Below are positions 26,701 through 34,569 of a stretch of 64,000 nt of DNA, in pieces. Each line of letters opens with the position of its first letter. Within the stretch, counting starts at the first letter, position 1. Below the pieces are notes generated by a model. It did not search any database. It worked only from the letters and a program-made list of their open reading frames with translations, and was not told the DNA's origin. A program made the translations under genes and the position numbers. Source of the stretch: Pedobacter africanus (GTDB lineage Bacteria > Bacteroidota > Bacteroidia > Sphingobacteriales > Sphingobacteriaceae); NCBI RefSeq assembly GCF_900176535.1, contig NZ_FWXT01000001.1, positions 2,232,001 to 2,296,000 of the forward strand, read 5' to 3'.

Positions 26701-27805
26701 AGGGATTCCCTACGAAAGCCAGAATAAACTGTTTAGCGATTTTTTCCAGGTTGACGAACCTGGATCAAGCCATATTGGCTCGGGTATAGGCCTGGCCTTA
26801 TCCAAAAGCATCGTAGAGGCCCATGGCGGAAGCATAGCTATAGAAAGCAGTCCGGCCAGTAATGAAAACCCTGGTGATACCTGTTTTACCGTAACACTTA
26901 AAAAGGGCAAGGCACACTTTAAGGCCAGTGAGCTTACCGGCACTTCGGAACAGGCAGGTAGCTATCAGCTTTACACCGGCTCGTTACACCAGTCGGCAGC
27001 AGTTTCTGAAAAAGGGCCTAAAAAAACAGGTGCAGAAACCATACTTCTTGTAGAGGACAATCCGGAAATCCGGCAAATGCTGCGGGGTTATTTAAATACA
27101 GATTATGAAGTAAGAGAAAGTGAAGACGGATTAAAGGGCTGGCAAACTGCTACCGAGCTTTTGCCAGACCTCATCATCTGCGACATTATGATGCCGGTAA
27201 TGGATGGGCTGAAACTGTGTAGCAAACTTAAAACAGATGAACGGACTAGTCATATTCCGGTTATCCTGCTTACTGCAAAATCAACGCATGTACAACAAAT
27301 GGATGGCCTTGAAACAGGGGCTGACAGTTATGTAACCAAACCCTTTAGCATAGATCTGCTGAAGCTGAATGTACGGAACCTGCTGCAGTCGCGGAAAACC
27401 ATGCGCCAGAAATTTAGCCAGCAGGTAACCCTACAACCCCAAAATGTTACCATAAGCAGCGTTGAACATACCTTTATGACTAAAATGCTACAGTATATCG
27501 AAGATCACATGGGCGATCAGGACTTCAACATTCCAGAATTGGCTGCACACATAGGGATGAGCCAGCCGGTCCTGTATAAAAAAATAAGGGCCATTACTGA
27601 TCTTTCGGTAAATGACTTTATCAAAACCATCAGGCTCAAAAAAGCGGCCCAGCTGTTTGTGCAGAAAAAATATAATGTTTCAGAAATCTCCTATCTGGTA
27701 GGATTCAATGACCCCAAATATTTTAGCCGGGAATTCAGGAAACAATTCGGGCAGAGCCCCAAGGAATACGTGAATGCACTTCCCGCAGCAGGTTCCGTCG
27801 ATTAA
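23705..27805 (+). CDS. Hybrid two-component system regulator (HTCS), one-protein sensor kinase/response regulator
   Basis: 1366 residues from the ATG at 23705, chosen because it gives a signal peptide (MKFARWKIFVF...AAMAQ). The frame is open a further 66 codons upstream but there encodes the operator. Order: two periplasmic seven-bladed propellers (~30-690) with repeated W-[FIV]-G-T...GL blades, Y_Y_Y domain (~700-795), one membrane helix (~803-825), HisKA with phospho-acceptor His near 850 (YVSHEIRTPL), HATPase (GKGIPYES, GSGIGLALS), a receiver with Asp near 1160 (ICDIMMPVMDG), and an AraC-type HTH (~1255-1360, NIPELAAHIGMS, FNDPKYFSREFRK). It senses an oligomeric ligand in the periplasm and activates the divergent SusC operon. 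Confidence 0.96.
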   Translation: MKFARWKIFVFCLSIFAAGTAAMAQLPISFGNLTIENGLSQNSVIAIAQDRAGFLWFGTRQGLNRYDGYQFKIYRNSSSNPNSISGNEAQALLTDAAGQLWVGTPYGLNRYDQEKDAFINITKKNGLSANYIESIYEDADSNLWVGTINGLNLLTDKRKNRFRTFLFNPNKSDAVNRISCIFRDKDKNIWVGTGRGLVCMTFKNGTYTYKVFRHKNGDASSLNSDYVTAIAADQQQNLWIGTDNGIALFNPSGKNFRTFRHNNLDPGSLIHNDVREIRQDDKELLWIGTQEGLSILDPETMKFNNYQHEPEVKGSLSHNSIHSIFQDNAKTMWVGTYFGGVNFAYPIATRFTIYQNSKLRPSISGNVISSIVEDKNGSLWIATEGAGLNYADLKHNVYRNYKTNPDNPNSITSNLIKIMCADRSGNGDLIIGTHYGGLNIFSPATGKFRHIVNVKNDKNVPGTAEIIALLHDSRGTLWVGSMNGLSVLRKKNGFFDWRTSKSPLDKFVHKGRYGVTALFEDREKNLWMGTTAGLYRYNFNTKQLHSFLKNETDSTRLYSDFINCISQSKAGKILIGTYFGGFSIYDPATNHFKSYEEKDGLANDNVLGIIEDDKENLWISTANGLSEFNAGIKKFRNYTKSDGLAGNEFNARSYFKSSRGEIFFGGLNGLSSFYPSNIQTNTFTAPVVFTGLKLFNQPVVVNGPDQLLKEHMMLTRQLIFKHDQNHFTIGFALLNYIKSDKNKYAYKLEGYDKGWNYAETPSATYTNLPSGKYQFKVRGINNDGIPGINLASTIIRIMPPIWASWWAYLIYIFIFSIILFLIVRYLFIRALLKRSEDVQKMKLNFFTYVSHEIRTPLTLILGPLETLSKTTKDNPEINNQILPIRNNAERLMRLITELMDFRKAETGHLKLSVANGDIIGFIKEIFQSFQHLATVHQIQYSFNCEQEEIELYFDWAQLEKVLFNLLSNAFKFTSDKGRISVSASATAEQVIIKVRDNGKGIPYESQNKLFSDFFQVDEPGSSHIGSGIGLALSKSIVEAHGGSIAIESSPASNENPGDTCFTVTLKKGKAHFKASELTGTSEQAGSYQLYTGSLHQSAAVSEKGPKKTGAETILLVEDNPEIRQMLRGYLNTDYEVRESEDGLKGWQTATELLPDLIICDIMMPVMDGLKLCSKLKTDERTSHIPVILLTAKSTHVQQMDGLETGADSYVTKPFSIDLLKLNVRNLLQSRKTMRQKFSQQVTLQPQNVTISSVEHTFMTKMLQYIEDHMGDQDFNIPELAAHIGMSQPVLYKKIRAITDLSVNDFIKTIRLKKAAQLFVQKKYNVSEISYLVGFNDPKYFSREFRKQFGQSPKEYVNALPAAGSVD

Positions 27806-27905
27806 CCACCAGTACACTTATTTATATTAATTCTAAATAAATTTCCTAAGCCGGGATATACTTCCTACATTCGCTTAATTTTTAATCAATCTAAATAGCA
27901 GAGAT

Positions 27906-28616
27906 ATGAAATCATTATTACTGGCTTTACTTTTTACATTAGGAACAAGTCAATTATTCGCACATGCGTTATGGATAGAAACAGCCACTTCGGGCAAGGT
28001 TGGACAGGCGCAGCAGGTAAAAATATACTATGGAGAGTATGCTACAAACGAGCGTGAGGAAACCGATAAATGGTATTCTGATGTTAAAGAGTTTACGCTA
28101 TGGCTAACGGCTCCCGGTAAGGAAAAAATTAAACTTAGTACCACTCCTGGAAGTAACTATTACAGCGCAACCTTTACTCCTGAAGGAAACGGCCAGTATG
28201 TATTAACGGTTAGCCATGAAGCAAAAGAACTTGGCGGTACCACAAAATATGAATTTATAGCTACTGCACTGGTATCTGTGGGTAAAGCAGCCGCAATAGA
28301 TCATTCGGCCATTCCGGTTGCGGTTAAAGTGCATCCTACAGAAGCTAAAACTTATAAAGCAAATGCATCGGTACAGGTAAAAGCAACTGCAAACGGGCAG
28401 CCACTAGCCAAAACTGCGGTTTCCGTTTTTTCTCCGGAAGGCTGGAGCAAAGAAATAACAACTGACGAAAAAGGGATGATTACCTTCAGTCCGATCTGGC
28501 CTGGAAGATATCTGCTGGAAGTAGCTGCACGCGAGAAAAAAGACGGCACACACCATGGCAAGACCTACAACGCTGCATGGCAGGGTGCCACTTACAGTTT
28601 CGAAGTAAGTAAGTGA
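27906..28616 (+). CDS. DUF4198-family periplasmic protein
   Basis: 236 residues with a cleavable signal peptide ending SQLFAHALWIE. DUF4198 proteins start with such an exposed His (AHALW) after the signal and have two Ig-like beta domains, here about 20-125 and 130-236 (VQVKATANGQPLAKTAVSVFSPEGW, GRYLLEVAAREKKDGTHHGK). They often sit near metal-uptake genes and may bind metal through N-terminal and loop His residues, but the function is not established. It lies 100 bp after the HTCS and is followed by the two-way terminator at 28664-28711. It is probably unrelated to either neighbouring locus. Confidence 0.8.
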   Translation: MKSLLLALLFTLGTSQLFAHALWIETATSGKVGQAQQVKIYYGEYATNEREETDKWYSDVKEFTLWLTAPGKEKIKLSTTPGSNYYSATFTPEGNGQYVLTVSHEAKELGGTTKYEFIATALVSVGKAAAIDHSAIPVAVKVHPTEAKTYKANASVQVKATANGQPLAKTAVSVFSPEGWSKEITTDEKGMITFSPIWPGRYLLEVAAREKKDGTHHGKTYNAAWQGATYSFEVSK

Positions 28617-28663
28617 TGTAAAGTCCTGTTGACATCAATCATTCGATAAAATAATCAAGAAAT

Positions 28664-28711
28664 AAAATATAAAATCCCTGGATATTCATTTATCCGGGGA
28701 TTTTATATTTT
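28664..28711. terminator. Strong bidirectional intrinsic terminator
   Basis: A 21-bp stem with one G-T pair: the arm AAAATATAAAATCCC begins at 28664 and its partner GGGATTTTATATTTT ends at 28711, with a 6-base loop. A-runs and T-runs flank both sides, so it can end both the rightward DUF4198 transcript and the leftward 20-kb operon that stops at 28715. Confidence 0.88.
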
Positions 28712-28714
28712 GAA

Positions 28715-29479
28715 TTACCCAAACCGTTTTTGCTGGAGCTGATCGTAATGCTTTACATAATCAGGATGTTCTGTACCCATCAGCCTGTCCCATACCCGCA
28801 GGTACAATCCATAATTTCCCTTGAATTTTTGATGGTGCAGGTTATGGAAAGTAGAGGTATTGATGATTTCAAACAGAATGGTTTTTCTGAAGCCTTTAGG
28901 CATAATTTCATACCCAAGATGCCCATATACATTAATAACGAAAGATGAAAGTGCAAATAATCCTATGGTTAAAGGATGCAAAGGCATAGTGAAAACCAGC
29001 AGGATGATGACTGCACCTTCCGCTATCGCCTCAAGGAAATGGAAGGAATAGGAACTCCATGGCGAGGGGTTTGTACTCTGGTGATGCACCAAGTGGGTTA
29101 TTTTAAAGAGTTTTTTGTTGTGCAGCGCCCTATGCATCCAGTAAAAATAAGTGTCGTGCACGAGTAAAGTCAGCACAAGGCTTACCGGGACCCACCATAC
29201 AGGATAGTCGTCCAAATCGGTATAGATAAAGGTATACGGTCTGAGGCTATCCGATAAAGCGATGATTGCGGTAATGGACAACATTACGCTGGATATTGAA
29301 GAGTGAAGAATTTCCCGAAGAAAATCGGCCCTGCCCGCCAGCCTGCTTTGAATTTTATTTCGCAACAGGCTTTTGGGGAAAAGCAGGTAAAAAACTAAAA
29401 AAAAGATACCCGCAATGATAAAATAACGGCCTATAGTAATGAGAAACGCCCAGCTAATGGATTCAAATAAATGTTTCAT
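28715..29479 (-). CDS. Sterol desaturase / fatty acid hydroxylase family membrane protein
   Basis: 254 residues, integral membrane, with several hydrophobic segments (about 12-35, 60-75, 90-112, 150-190). The di-iron histidine motifs are intact: HDTYFYWMHRALH, THLVHHQSTNPSPW and the late FHNLHHQKF. The family inserts hydroxyl groups or double bonds into lipids; bacterial substrates include sphingolipids, carotenoids and fatty acids. Its ATG is 2 bp after the stop of the GldF-GldG fusion, making it the last gene of the long operon ended by the terminator at 28664-28711. Why a lipid hydroxylase travels with a peptidase/ABC operon is unclear; envelope modification is a guess. Confidence 0.88.
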   Translation of the reverse strand: MKHLFESISWAFLITIGRYFIIAGIFFLVFYLLFPKSLLRNKIQSRLAGRADFLREILHSSISSVMLSITAIIALSDSLRPYTFIYTDLDDYPVWWVPVSLVLTLLVHDTYFYWMHRALHNKKLFKITHLVHHQSTNPSPWSSYSFHFLEAIAEGAVIILLVFTMPLHPLTIGLFALSSFVINVYGHLGYEIMPKGFRKTILFEIINTSTFHNLHHQKFKGNYGLYLRVWDRLMGTEHPDYVKHYDQLQQKRFG

Positions 29480-29481
29480 GA

Positions 29482-31773
29482 TTATTTACGTTTTCTGCGG
29501 ATTAAGATGATCAGGCCGGTTAGGAATAACACACCTGGTAACACCCCGTAACACAAGACCTGCAAAGGCATTATGCTTTCCTTGGTTAATGTGGTTGAAT
29601 TATCTTTTGAAAGTGGCCGGCTGGCATCTACCGGAAATTCGCCATAGGAGAACCAGCGAAACATACTCATTGCAAATGCGGAGTTCAGGGTCCGCATGTT
29701 TGAACGGTTCAATTCCATATTATTGAAAAAGTCTGCATCAGCAGTCACAATGATCCGCTGCTCTTTATTACGCGCCTTTCTGGTGAGCATCAAAGCCGTA
29801 GGAAAACTTCCCTGCTGATCGCCTTTAACCGGGTCAAATTCTAATGCAGCAGAGTCCAATACAATTTTGCCTTTTTTGAGCCAGGTTGACTGGGCGTCTG
29901 ACATTAAAAGCGGGTGGGCATTAAATATCCCATTTGTTGAGTAGCTCAACGCTCCGGCACTGGGCATAGAGACAATCATTTTATAGGAATAATACTGCTG
30001 CAAGCCCTTGTCCATCGCAACAGCACCAGGCGCCAGGGCAGGTGTAAGCAGGTCATAAGAGTAGTCTCTGCTCTTTTGAACAATGGTTCCATTCAGCATT
30101 TGAACGCCCAATGAATCCAACAGGGGATTGATAACATTTTGTTTACCCGGCTCCCCCGCAATCATCAGGTTGCCGCCTTCTCTTATGTATCTTTGAAGCT
30201 TTGCTTTTGCTTTTGCTGTAAATTCTACCCTTGGATCGGCGATAATCAGCGCGGCTATATCTTTTGGAATCTCATTATGCTCCAGAGAAACACTGTCAAC
30301 ATCAAATCCCTGGTTGATCAGGGAATACCTGGAAGCTTTATTATTTGCCAAAATCTTATAGTCCCTGTCGCCCATTTTATCCATGCTACGCTGATAGCCA
30401 TCTGTTGCAAATACCAATTTGGGCGGAGTTGTTGTCAACCGTTTCAATGCAGCCGCAGTTTCTGTCTCCGAAGGCCAGAACTTCTGATCAGGCGGCGGGA
30501 AGGTCCTTAAGAAAGTGCTTTTACCTTTATACCTTAACTGCATGACCAAACGTGCGTCTTCACCACGCAAATCTGCCTGCTGCGCCAGCTCTTTAGCGGT
30601 AGAAAAATTACCAAGATCCAGTTCATTGACATTTACCATGAAGTTGACATATTGTTTATAACTCATCTTTTGTTCAATCAAATGTGGCGTAATACCGGGA
30701 ACACTATCATAATAATACACCCATTTCAGGTTGATATTCGGCTTAAAACGGAAATAAGGTTCCCACCGTGCAATGTTAGGAATGCGCATAGCCGGAGTTG
30801 AATTAAAGTAAGAACCATCCAATCCGTTAATATACTCTGTCACCTCAATGGGGCCATCACCAATTTTTTTAAGGATTTCCTGACTTGCCCTGGTAATGGT
30901 ATTCACTTTGGTTGCCGTTGCATCATAATAACCGATGAGGGGCTGACGAGAACTGAGATAAGCAATAGTTAACCCTATGATTAAGATGCCGACGTAACGT
31001 ATGGCCTGTTGAAATGCAGTTCTGGACAAGCGTTCCAGTTCGAGTTTGGTAATGGTGAAAGCCAGGAACATCCCTGCAATGACAAGATAATAAATCACAT
31101 CCCGGGAGTTCAGTAGTCCTGCGATCATACGTTCAGTACGACTGGGCATAGAAAGACTATGGGTAAGATCCCGTATAAAATCAAGGTCTTGTCCAACGGT
31201 GCCGATATAATTCATGAATGCCAGCATCACAAATGTACTGATAGCAGCTACCGCCTGATAGGTAGTTAAACTGGACACAAAAATCCCGATAGCTGCATAG
31301 GCACTCAACAGCAAATAAATAGCAAGTAAAGCAATTATAATATGCGGAAAGTCGAAGTTAGGAACATGCCATGCGCCAAGCAGCACAAAAAATGCCATGA
31401 CCATAATAATCACAAAATTGAAGGCCAGCATGGAAATGAACTTTCCGTAAATAACTTGGCTCAGCTTTACCGGAGAAGAATATAACAATTTGATACTGCC
31501 ACTACTCAATTCCCGGCTTATGATACCCATAGTAATTAAAGGAATATACAGGTAAAGGTGTTCCAGCATTTGTGATAAAATGCCGATTTTTTGAAGATCG
31601 GTAAAAATGCTGCTGGTCAAAAAGCTTAAGTCTTGTCCGCCTGTTAGTGCAGGCATAGCGCCCATAAACATTAAACTGAGCTGAACAAAAAGGGTAATGG
31701 TTAATAACCAGGCTACCGGGGAATAAAATAGCAGGCTGAGCTCCAGCCTGGCTATTTGTATGATTTTCTTCAT
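29482..31773 (-). CDS. GldF-GldG-type fused ABC permease/auxiliary protein, copy b
   Basis: 763 residues. Residues 1-~260 are an ABC-2-type permease with about six helices, starting MKKIIQIARLELSLLFYSPV and containing the conserved SSGSIKLLYSSPVKLSQ loop. The central part (~270-720) is a GldG-like periplasmic domain (ALIIADPRVEFTAKAKAKL, GGNLMIAGEPGKQNVINPLLD). A final helix ends RRKRK. It is a close paralogue of 37242-39545: the first 24 residues differ by only one or two positions. In gliding bacteria GldF and GldG are separate and form an ABC exporter with GldA; here they are fused. The ATPase is presumably the protein at 39561-40484. Stop and start codons of neighbouring genes are 2-10 bp apart. 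Confidence 0.88.
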   Translation of the reverse strand: MKKIIQIARLELSLLFYSPVAWLLTITLFVQLSLMFMGAMPALTGGQDLSFLTSSIFTDLQKIGILSQMLEHLYLYIPLITMGIISRELSSGSIKLLYSSPVKLSQVIYGKFISMLAFNFVIIMVMAFFVLLGAWHVPNFDFPHIIIALLAIYLLLSAYAAIGIFVSSLTTYQAVAAISTFVMLAFMNYIGTVGQDLDFIRDLTHSLSMPSRTERMIAGLLNSRDVIYYLVIAGMFLAFTITKLELERLSRTAFQQAIRYVGILIIGLTIAYLSSRQPLIGYYDATATKVNTITRASQEILKKIGDGPIEVTEYINGLDGSYFNSTPAMRIPNIARWEPYFRFKPNINLKWVYYYDSVPGITPHLIEQKMSYKQYVNFMVNVNELDLGNFSTAKELAQQADLRGEDARLVMQLRYKGKSTFLRTFPPPDQKFWPSETETAAALKRLTTTPPKLVFATDGYQRSMDKMGDRDYKILANNKASRYSLINQGFDVDSVSLEHNEIPKDIAALIIADPRVEFTAKAKAKLQRYIREGGNLMIAGEPGKQNVINPLLDSLGVQMLNGTIVQKSRDYSYDLLTPALAPGAVAMDKGLQQYYSYKMIVSMPSAGALSYSTNGIFNAHPLLMSDAQSTWLKKGKIVLDSAALEFDPVKGDQQGSFPTALMLTRKARNKEQRIIVTADADFFNNMELNRSNMRTLNSAFAMSMFRWFSYGEFPVDASRPLSKDNSTTLTKESIMPLQVLCYGVLPGVLFLTGLIILIRRKRK

Positions 31774-31783
31774 ATTTTTACGA

Positions 31784-34567
31784 TCAATGGTTAGTTTTTT
31801 CCGGCATTAACACCAGTCTTATATAGTTTTTATCCTGAATATAAGTTGCAGCGGCGTCCCTGACTGATTGCACCGTAATCTGATCAAGTGCATCGTTATA
31901 GTCTGAAAGAGGGATCAAAGGCTGTTTATTCATCACTTTTCCCGCTAGATAGTCGAGCCAGAACCCATTATTTGTGGATCCGTTTTGCAATTCTACCTTA
32001 GCTGTAGCCTTAAATTTCTGCAGGTTCCCTGCGGATGGTCCGGATGTTCTCACTTTATTCAGCTCATCCTGTGCAGAAGCGATCAGCTTATCTACATTTT
32101 GTACGGCACAGTCAAAAGATATCATCAGACTAAACCGTTGCTTCAGGTATTTGCTCATGTTCATTTGCACATTAGGTGTATAAGTTCCACCTTCTTCATC
32201 GCGCAGTCGTTTCGTCAGGCTGATCTTAAGCGCGTCAGCAATGGCATCCATCTTTATCGTATTCCCGAAATTGTAAACGAAAGGCCCCGAATAGGTAAGG
32301 ATTACACTGGATTTTTGCACAGCACCCTTATACACCGTCTTAGAAATCCGTCCTGCAGGGGTATTGATTCCCAGATCACGTGCTTTTTCCCGCCTGCCTT
32401 TTGAAGGCAATGAGCCCAGGTATTTTTCCAGCAACGGTTTTATTGTTTCCAGGTCTATATTTCCTACAAACGCGAAAGTAAAACCGGAAGCATCTGCAAA
32501 GCGTTCCTTAAAAATTTCGTAGGCCCTGTCCAGCTTAATGGCATTGATGCTGTTGATACTTTGTGGTCTTCTGCGCATATGGTAATTACCCAGCACAAAG
32601 TTTACGGTATCCGAAAACACCTGACTGGGCGCATTTCCCTTGCTAGCCAGTGTTTCTTTCGATCTGCCGATCAAAATATTAAAGGCCTCTTCATCTTTCC
32701 TGGGTGCTGTAAAATAAGCATGCACGACTTCCATAGCAGCTGGTAAATCTTCTATGGGGGTAAGCCCGCTAATGCCCTGATAGGTATCATTTACAAAAGG
32801 GCCAACCTGCATCTGTCTGGCCGAAAGAAATGTATTCAGCTGCTGTGCATTGTAATTCCCTACACCTGCTGCTGAAACAATACTGGCGGCATTAATGGCA
32901 TTTTGATAATCCGCATCCGGGTATAAGGAAGCTCCTCCTTCAGCAAAGCCTTTGAAAATAATCTGGTTATTCTGAAAATCAGTTTTCTTCAGCAGCACAT
33001 TTACCCCATTACTTAGCGTGATCTTTTGAACACCTACTTTGTCGAAATTTTCCGTAGCAATGATCTTTCCTGGCTGTGGCATTTGTTTTAACAGCGGGGC
33101 ATCCTGAACATCATCTACAAACGGGCTAAGCGGCTGCACATAAACCTGCTCTAACCAACTCAACACGGTCGCTTCATCGGGCAGAAATGCTTTGTTTTCC
33201 TCAGACGATTTAACGATAATGTCACGATCAGTGCCCTTCATATACGATTTCATCAGTTCATTGATTTCTGCCAGCGCAATGTCGGGTAACAGGGCTTTGC
33301 TCAACTCCTGTTCTTTGGAAATGCCAAGGGCAATGTTGCCGGTCAGAAAATGATTCAGGTATGATTTAATTAACACCTCCGAAGCAGTTTTATCTTTTTC
33401 CTTTAACGCTTCATCCATTTTGTGTCCATAGCTTTTCTTCACTCTTTCCAATTCTGCTGATGTAAAGCCCTGTTCTTCCATGCGACGCAGTTCCAGCCAT
33501 AGACTCTGGAATGAGGGCTGCGTTTCGGCAGGTTTAGTGGTTAAGCTAACAGACATGGCTGTCAACCCTCCGGCGACGTCATTGAATGTTACAAAAGGTA
33601 ATTGCCTGAATCTGGCACTGACTAGCTGCATTAATAAATTTTTCATTAGAACAGCCCGGTAATCTGCCGTTGTAGTGATCGTAGCCCGCGAACGTTTCAT
33701 CAGCACTTCAATAGAAATTCCACCCCAGTCCGGATCTATGAACTGCATATACTGGTTTTTTCCCGTCAGTTCTGCCCGATATGCAGTACGTTCTTTCTCC
33801 TTTTCTGGATTTTTAAGGTCCCCAAACTTTATTTTAACAGCCTTTTCCATAGCCGCAACATCAATGTCACCTACTATGATCAAAGCCTGTAAATTTGGCC
33901 GGTACCAATCTTTGTAAAAACTACGGATTTCATCCGCAGTTACTTTCATTAATACTTCATCCGTCCCGATAGGTAAGCGCATACCATAGCGGGAACCGTT
34001 GGTAATCATTGGGATGCACTGTTCCTCAAAACGCTGTTGCATGCCCTGGCGAAAGCGCTTTTCTTCAAGGATCACATGGCGCTCCCGTTCTACAGCTTCA
34101 GCTTCAATATTGGCCTCCTGTGCCCAATCGCGCATAATCTGTAAACCATTGGCAAGCAGTTCAGGATTGTCTGAGGGTAAGGGCAACTGGTAAACTGTTT
34201 CGTCCTGTCCAGTATTGGCATTGATGTCTGCACCAAAGCGTACACCCGATTGTTCCAGGTAGTTGGACAGTTCCCTTTTAGGAAAATGTTTGGTCCCATT
34301 AAAACTCATGTGCTCCACAAAATGGGCGATCCCTCTTTGCTGATCGGTTTCCAGGATGGAGCCAGCCTTTACTGCCAGGTACATCATGACCCGTTTTTCG
34401 GGTGTTTTGTTTTTACGGATGTAATAAGTAAATCCATTGGGCAGTTTTCCTGTCTTTACTTCCGGATCCAACAAAAGGGGCTGGTCATTCAGCTGTGTTT
34501 TGCAGGAAAAAAGGCTGCAAAACACGGTAACTAAAAAAAAGCTTAAAAATCTATATCTGATTAACAT
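31784..34567 (-). CDS. PqqL-like M16-family zinc peptidase, lipoprotein
   Basis: 927 residues, two tandem M16 halves, the length of PqqL/FusC-type enzymes. The signal ends FCSLFSCKTQ (Cys22), so it is probably anchored in the periplasm; the residues after Cys lack the acidic cluster associated with surface export. The catalytic HxxEH is HFVEH at 82-86, with the distal ligand around Glu162 (ERERHVILEE). The second half (~520-920) lacks the motif and has the R/Y-type substrate-binding segment typical of M16B. FusC in Pectobacterium cleaves a protein imported through a TonB-dependent receptor. With SusC/SusD in this operon, a similar role is a reasonable inference. It is 2 bp from the tandem MutS gene. 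Confidence 0.9.
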   Translation of the reverse strand: MLIRYRFLSFFLVTVFCSLFSCKTQLNDQPLLLDPEVKTGKLPNGFTYYIRKNKTPEKRVMMYLAVKAGSILETDQQRGIAHFVEHMSFNGTKHFPKRELSNYLEQSGVRFGADINANTGQDETVYQLPLPSDNPELLANGLQIMRDWAQEANIEAEAVERERHVILEEKRFRQGMQQRFEEQCIPMITNGSRYGMRLPIGTDEVLMKVTADEIRSFYKDWYRPNLQALIIVGDIDVAAMEKAVKIKFGDLKNPEKEKERTAYRAELTGKNQYMQFIDPDWGGISIEVLMKRSRATITTTADYRAVLMKNLLMQLVSARFRQLPFVTFNDVAGGLTAMSVSLTTKPAETQPSFQSLWLELRRMEEQGFTSAELERVKKSYGHKMDEALKEKDKTASEVLIKSYLNHFLTGNIALGISKEQELSKALLPDIALAEINELMKSYMKGTDRDIIVKSSEENKAFLPDEATVLSWLEQVYVQPLSPFVDDVQDAPLLKQMPQPGKIIATENFDKVGVQKITLSNGVNVLLKKTDFQNNQIIFKGFAEGGASLYPDADYQNAINAASIVSAAGVGNYNAQQLNTFLSARQMQVGPFVNDTYQGISGLTPIEDLPAAMEVVHAYFTAPRKDEEAFNILIGRSKETLASKGNAPSQVFSDTVNFVLGNYHMRRRPQSINSINAIKLDRAYEIFKERFADASGFTFAFVGNIDLETIKPLLEKYLGSLPSKGRREKARDLGINTPAGRISKTVYKGAVQKSSVILTYSGPFVYNFGNTIKMDAIADALKISLTKRLRDEEGGTYTPNVQMNMSKYLKQRFSLMISFDCAVQNVDKLIASAQDELNKVRTSGPSAGNLQKFKATAKVELQNGSTNNGFWLDYLAGKVMNKQPLIPLSDYNDALDQITVQSVRDAAATYIQDKNYIRLVLMPEKTNH

Positions 34568-34569
34568 GT

